From Halocafeteria seosinensis (lineage: Eukaryota > Sar > Bigyra > Bicosoecida), in assembly GCA_001687465.1 (NCBI GenBank), contig LVLI01000865.1, positions 1 to 10,301 of the forward strand: a stretch of 10,301 nt of DNA, in the 5' to 3' direction. Below the pieces are notes generated by a model, which saw only the letters and a program-made list of their open reading frames with translations, was not told where the DNA came from and searched no databases. Each line of letters starts with the position of its first letter. The stretch's first letter is position 1. Positions 9,001 through 10,301 of the stretch are shown in pieces. Made by a program: the position numbers and the translations under genes.

Positions 9001-10301
9001 ACTTCCCCAACATTGCATTCTTGGCAGGTATCATCATCCTCAGTGGCGTATTGATGCGGACCACATTGTTTACAGCTGAAATCATCATCTGGTACTTTTC
9101 CTGCGCCGCAACTAATGCAGAACTCGTTCCTGACGTCTGGGATTTTCCCGGGGCCGCATGCTTCACAGGAATCATCAGTAGATGTTGCCACCTTACCGCT
9201 GTCACAAGGCTCACACGTCGTCTGGTCGTCATTAGGGATTTCGCCTGGCCCACAGCTTATACACTTCTCTTGGTTAGTATCGGTTATTTCGTATGTTTCG
9301 CACGATCGGCAAGACACGTCAGTCTCAGAAGCGACTTTACCATTGCCGCATGTCTCGCAACTTCCTCGATTTTCATCCGGAACAGAGCCCAGCCGGCAAA
9401 CCTGACAGGATGCCTCCTCAGCAGCAGATGCTTCATAGGCCTCGCAAGGAACACACCCATCTTGCTGTGAGTTTGGGACCTTCCCAAGTCCGCAGCCGGA
9501 GCATTCAGCGTCGTTTGTACCAGCATGTTTATGCGGTTCACAAGTCGTGCATTCATCACCACTGTCATTGGGTACACTCCCTGGTCCACAGCTTACACAG
9601 TACTCGTGGTTTGCATCTGGGATCTCGCCAGAGCCGCAAGATTGACATGTTGCGTCCTTTACGGTCGCCACTGTTGCCACATCATCAGTCTTGCACTCCT
9701 TGCAACCAGATTGATCGCCGTTAGGCACTTCTCCTGGCCCACAGTCCATACATATCCCATGATCCGCACTCGCATACTGGTGCTTTGGACAGACAACGCA
9801 ACCATCACGGTCATCATTCGGCACTTCCCCAACATTGCATTCTTGGCAGGTATCATCATCCTCAGTGGCGTATTGATGCGGACCACATTGTTTACAGCTG
9901 AAATCATCATCTGGTACTTTTCCTTCGCCGCAACTAATGCAGAACTCGTTCCTGACGTCTGGGATTTTCCCGGGGCCGCATGCTTCACAGGAATCATCAG
10001 TAGATGTTGCCACCTTACCGCTGTCACAAGGCTCACACGTCGTCTGGTCGTCATTAGGGATTTCGCCTGGCCCACAGCTTATACACTTCTCTTGGTTAGT
10101 ATCGGTTATTTCGTATGTTTCGCACGATCGGCAAGACACGTCAGTCTCAGAAGCGACTTTACCATTGCCGCATGTCTCGCAACTTCCTCGATTTTCATCC
10201 GGAACAGAGCCCAGCCGGCAAACCTGACAGGATGCCTCCTCAGCAGCAGATGCTTCATAGGCCTCGCAAGGAACACACCCATCTTGCTGTGAGTTTGGGA
10301 C
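3054..10301 (-). CDS. Giant type I membrane protein with CxxC (ephrin-receptor-like) repeats, N-terminus outside window
   Basis: The frame is open from the right window edge to the stop at 3054-3056, giving 2415 visible residues without an intron. Residues 1-2138 are a continuous array of Cx2Cx12 units, 16 residues each, with G at position 7 and VP/IP or VA/YA at positions 9-10. This resembles the GCC2/GCC3 ephrin-receptor-like and TNFR-like cysteine-rich families. A short linker follows, then one hydrophobic helix (2156-2176), an RRRR stop-transfer sequence and a 239-residue basic tail. The topology is therefore ectodomain outside, tail in the cytosol; the signal peptide must lie beyond the edge. 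Likely roles are a cell-surface or wall-facing receptor, adhesin or recognition protein. No kinase or enzyme domain is present in the visible part. Giardia-type variant surface proteins also use CxxC, but their short conserved tail is absent. The coding call is secure; the function is inferred. Confidence 0.9.
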   Translation of the reverse strand, partial: VPNSQQDGCVPCEAYEASAAEEASCQVCRLGSVPDENRGSCETCGNGKVASETDVSCRSCETYEITDTNQEKCISCGPGEIPNDDQTTCEPCDSGKVATSTDDSCEACGPGKIPDVRNEFCISCGEGKVPDDDFSCKQCGPHQYATEDDDTCQECNVGEVPNDDRDGCVVCPKHQYASADHGICMDCGPGEVPNGDQSGCKECKTDDVATVATVKDATCQSCGSGEIPDANHEYCVSCGPGSVPNDSGDECTTCEPHKHAGTNDAECSGCGLGKVPNSQQDGCVPCEAYEASAAEEASCQVCRLGSVPDENRGSCETCGNGKVASETDVSCRSCETYEITDTNQEKCISCGPGEIPNDDQTTCEPCDSGKVATSTDDSCEACGPGKIPDVRNEFCISCGAGKVPDDDFSCKQCGPHQYATEDDDTCQECNVGEVPNGDQDGCTSCPAHEVASSGDDICKSCGPGRIPDGNQGDCKDCDGGTVASDDDASCRSCEAGEISDSNREKCITCSAGTIPSDDQTSCLRCSAGEVASPGDALCHSCEGGTVPDSKNEKCINCYPGTVPHANHTTCTKCEDNRVARAGDSECRTCEGGKIPDGKHETCVNCGAGRVPNETGDKCMTCSSAMYATESDDTCNTCGMGKVPNARQDGCTSCLANQVAGEDDDICESCGPGRVPSNNQSICVGCPDGFVATDEDASCRSCESNEIHDSNREECISCGGGTVPNEAQSSCEECETDEVASPDDASCRSCEGGTVPDDSREVCVSCGPGKVPTSNGDGCESCAPYEYSLNNAEECALCGPGSIPNTAGDGCLSCRPHEVAASTDDICRSCGLGMVPNANQSGCKLCGAGEVAGNEDGLCHRCDAGKVTDSKHKHCVDCGPGKFPNNNQSTCVDCESNKFAIPGDVTCRLCDSGQVPNSRQDSCESCGAGRVPDEAGDQCLTCAIHKYATEDDGKCQPCGLGKIPNAEQDGCTSCPLHQVADFEDDVCQNCPPGHVPAANQSVCVRCENGFVAGIEHSSCQACEANEISDSNNEICISCGAGMIPNEDQSSCKLCDENKVASSEDSSCQSCSAGDVPDSKQEACISCGAGTVPNTNGDSCLSCGAHQYAAIGYDECKDCGYGSIPNSDKDGCTSCKAYEVAGLDDDICQNCGPGKVPNANQSTCLTCDVGHISAPEEDKCHLCDPGKVPDFKQEHCLKCTAGYAPTDNQSTCIPCAANQVARSGDASCQACAPNEIPDGLHEICMSCGPGKVPNTAGDQCESCPRHLYATTSDAECRECETGTVPTTEQNGCTSCQAHEVAGRQDDVCQACGPGLIPTANQSSCVKCEVGLVATNEDASCRACEPNEIADRNQEMCISCGAGSVPVANQSTCRQCAVNEVATSEDSSCRTCDAGKVPDDRNEGCIGCGPGKVPDAPGERCMSCAAHESAKENDDKCVSCGFGKIPNPSQDGCEPCPSSQVSASDESLCSACEFGMVPNEDRSGCKNCSNNQAAGIGDEQCTTCGRGEIPDENREQCIRCPEGEIATVDASACQRCGSGQVPNPARDECRNCSAGQYASYFDTICQDCGKGKVPSEDQSTCTICPRYTVASVVDNECRICGDGSIPNKEHDACVPCRPHEASGFEDGTCRECGPGRVPNATQGTCIPCPPHTFSLSTDSQCTACGNGEVPTAKGDGCESCLKFQAASDLSPTCKTCPLGMVPDPFQRECANCTSYQFATKYDTECHSCGSGMVPTLDRGGCRPCPPHEFATDEDAVCQACEAGEVPNSEQNGCVRCPSFQFATVSDNTCQICGAGEIPTASQDGCQNCSVNQFATEEDDQCQYCGAGKIPNENHDGCNDCPGFEYATSLDIECQPCGSGQVPTAVKDGCKNCSLHEIATREDTECISCGPGNIPNAAQDKCLPCRPDQVSEDTDNECHPCGAGTIPDFVNGVCAACPFHMFARESDTECQYCGSGRVPTEEQGGCEDCPEHEIATRNDSTCHVCDGGEIPNPQKDGCSVCPNHEIADGNDVSCQPCEAGTVPSPDRKFCVQCPLHQFASLEDVYCQTCGVGRIPSVDQDACLNCSANEVATELSSECSMCGGGTVPSFNQSVCIPCKAFEIADVNGTRCYSCEEGYVPSDSQSYCEKCASGSTASVGDTSCHTVVSSAAQPNIAKIASSVGVPGVLGLALIALLVLIAVRRRRNAVRACRMDDIKLLYAEQLGLPLRVARFFIDDQDIPRLHRQQIVSSGDRDEESSEVGVRVYNPIGDNTSKKTMATFVEFENVELVKRNVWSLLSLDPPTPEDASHQEEIQVTSIAEIEKARLSVAEKAGLILRKWRARVLGEVSPLVHIRTHPPRRLDWKRAVSSESSADHESKASAEPVAAPPRLAKGSNKREFKQVKMDEDVETKNALRKAQAVSIQGWKSHRLPRKKDEDKK
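3057..3773 (-). other. Cytosolic tail of the giant protein, 239 residues
   Basis: The tail follows the transmembrane helix directly with RRRRNAVRACR. It contains an aromatic-basic helix candidate (AGLILRKWRARVLG, nucleotides about 3342-3377), an alanine/proline stretch (AEPVAAPPRLAK) and a lysine-rich end (PRKKDEDKK). No kinase, death, TIR, SH2 or other signalling domain is recognisable. The terminal KK is at positions -1 and -2, so it is not a KKXX retrieval signal. The tail is of ordinary composition, quite unlike the repeat region. Confidence 0.8.
3774..3836 (-). other. Single transmembrane helix
   Basis: Twenty-one residues, SVGVPGVLGLALIALLVLIAV, are bounded by a polar linker on the N-terminal side and four arginines on the C-terminal side. 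By the positive-inside rule the repeats face outside and the tail faces the cytosol. This is the only hydrophobic stretch in the visible 2415 residues. Confidence 0.9.
3888..6050 (-). repeat. Membrane-proximal CxxC array: 45 units, mostly two-unit (96-bp) alternation
   Basis: Forty-five Cx2Cx12 units, each exactly 16 residues, run from the cysteine codon at 6048-6050 to the closing cysteine at 3888-3890. Units alternate between a type with VP/IP at positions 9-10 (for example CQYCGAGKIPNENHDG) and a type with VA/FA/IA there (for example CKNCSLHEIATREDTE), giving a 32-residue period. The first few units, near 5800-6050, still resemble the start of the 10-unit super-repeat. Several units carry CxNCS or CxNCT, which contains an N-glycosylation sequon. 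Divergence between units is high, so this part is older than the distal array. Confidence 0.85.
6051..8450 (-). repeat. Five 10-unit super-repeats, exactly 480 bp each
   Basis: The block order is: type 1 HxYA, 2 VP, 3 HEVA, 4 VP with NQS, 5 GxVA, 6 EIxDSN, 7 VPN, 8 NEVA, 9 GKVPD, 10 GPGKVPN ending in GD or GE. First cysteine codons of type 1 end at 8450, 7970, 7490, 7010 and 6530, and the next block starts at 6050, so all steps are 480 bases. The same order returns five times with no indel, while individual residues differ at many positions. The type 4 NQS sequon is present in all five copies. Confidence 0.88.
8451..9074 (-). repeat. Enlarged super-repeat of 13 units
   Basis: Between the type 1 cysteines at 9074 and 8450 there are 624 bases, 13 units instead of 10. 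The extra three units fall at about 8499-8642 (CINC, CTKC and CRTC). They match types 7, 8 and 9 in order, following another 7-8-9 trio at 8643-8786. This is a three-unit internal duplication. Confidence 0.75.
8998..9479 (-). repeat. Recent 822-bp-offset duplication, copy A
   Basis: This stretch matches 9820-10301 at 481 of 482 positions by direct reading. The only mismatch is 9103 (G) against 9925 (T), which changes Ala to Glu in CISCGxGKV. Identity stops abruptly on the left at 8998 (8997 A versus 9819 C). The right end cannot be defined because copy B reaches the window edge. Confidence 0.95.
9552..9896 (-). repeat. Shortened super-repeat of 7 units
   Basis: From the type 1 cysteine at 9896 to the next at 9551 there are only seven units. 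They read as types 1-2-3-4 and then 8-9-10, so types 5, 6 and 7 are missing. The unit at the join (CKEC, 9648-9704) is 19 residues long because of a VATVAT triplet duplication. It is the only over-length unit seen in the array. Confidence 0.7.
9820..10301 (-). repeat. Recent 822-bp-offset duplication, copy B (cut by window edge)
   Basis: Near-identical partner of 8998-9479. The offset of 822 bases is 274 codons, equal to 17 units: one 10-unit block containing a 15-residue unit plus the 7-unit block containing a 19-residue unit. Frame is therefore preserved. The copy continues to the last base of the window, so its full length is unknown. Confidence 0.95.

Noticed and set aside
10137-10139. 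Possible translation start (GTG) of the giant protein at this position
   Set aside because: The frame is open through to 10301, the codon is an internal valine, and the same residues occur inside the duplicated copy near 9317. The gene is simply cut by the window edge.
9525-10292. Long plus-strand frame of 255 codons opposite the repeats, with others at 7257-7871 and 8889-9470
   Set aside because: They are antisense shadows of the CxxC array. The periodic codon use of the minus strand keeps the opposite frames open, and their translations simply repeat with the array.
3888-10301. EGF or Giardia variant surface protein identity for the repeats
   Set aside because: EGF modules have six cysteines with different spacing. 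Giardia proteins end in a short conserved tail after the membrane helix, whereas this tail is 239 residues. The strict Cx2Cx12 pattern fits the ephrin-receptor-like group better.
6051-10301. CRISPR-like regular spacing of repeats
   Set aside because: The 48-bp and 480-bp periods are codon-based and encode one continuous protein. No constant repeat with unique spacers exists.

Overview
The window looks eukaryotic, most likely from an alga or other protist (a red alga or stramenopile would fit; I cannot tell which). Three things suggest this. A reading frame of more than 7.2 kb runs without an intron and encodes a single-pass membrane protein of the ephrin-receptor-like/GCC2-GCC3 CxxC repeat style. 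There is a eukaryotic crypton-like tyrosine recombinase. Genes are separated by long non-coding DNA, with no operon structure.

Layout. (1) 1-1130, minus strand: a tyrosine recombinase that runs off the left edge of the window and is broken by a frameshift in a TTTT run at 194-197, just at the catalytic tyrosine region. (2) 1131-3053: about 1.9 kb with no convincing gene. It holds two weak open frames on the plus strand (2016-2534 and 2687-2911) and several short inverted repeats. (3) 3054-10301, minus strand: the 3' 7.2 kb of a giant cysteine-rich membrane protein whose N-terminus lies beyond the right edge. The visible part is 2415 residues: about 2139 residues of Cx2Cx12 repeats, a short linker, one transmembrane helix (3774-3836) and a 239-residue basic tail.

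The main discovery is the internal architecture of the giant protein. Its ectodomain has 133 complete 16-residue (48-bp) CxxC units. The membrane-proximal 45 units (3891-6050) mostly alternate between two unit types (32 residues, 96 bp). The distal part (6051-10301) is a higher-order array of 10-unit super-repeats (160 residues, 480 bp). Five consecutive super-repeats start at exactly 480-bp steps (first Cys codons at 8450, 7970, 7490, 7010 and 6530, with the array ending at 6050). The more N-terminal blocks contain one super-repeat enlarged by three units, one shortened by three, and a very recent duplication (481 of 482 visible bases identical, offset 822 bp = 17 units) that reaches the window edge. 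This is the signature of a coding satellite growing by unequal exchange.

There is no sign that the recombinase and the giant receptor-like protein work together. The recombinase is best read as a decaying mobile element next to a fast-evolving surface protein gene.
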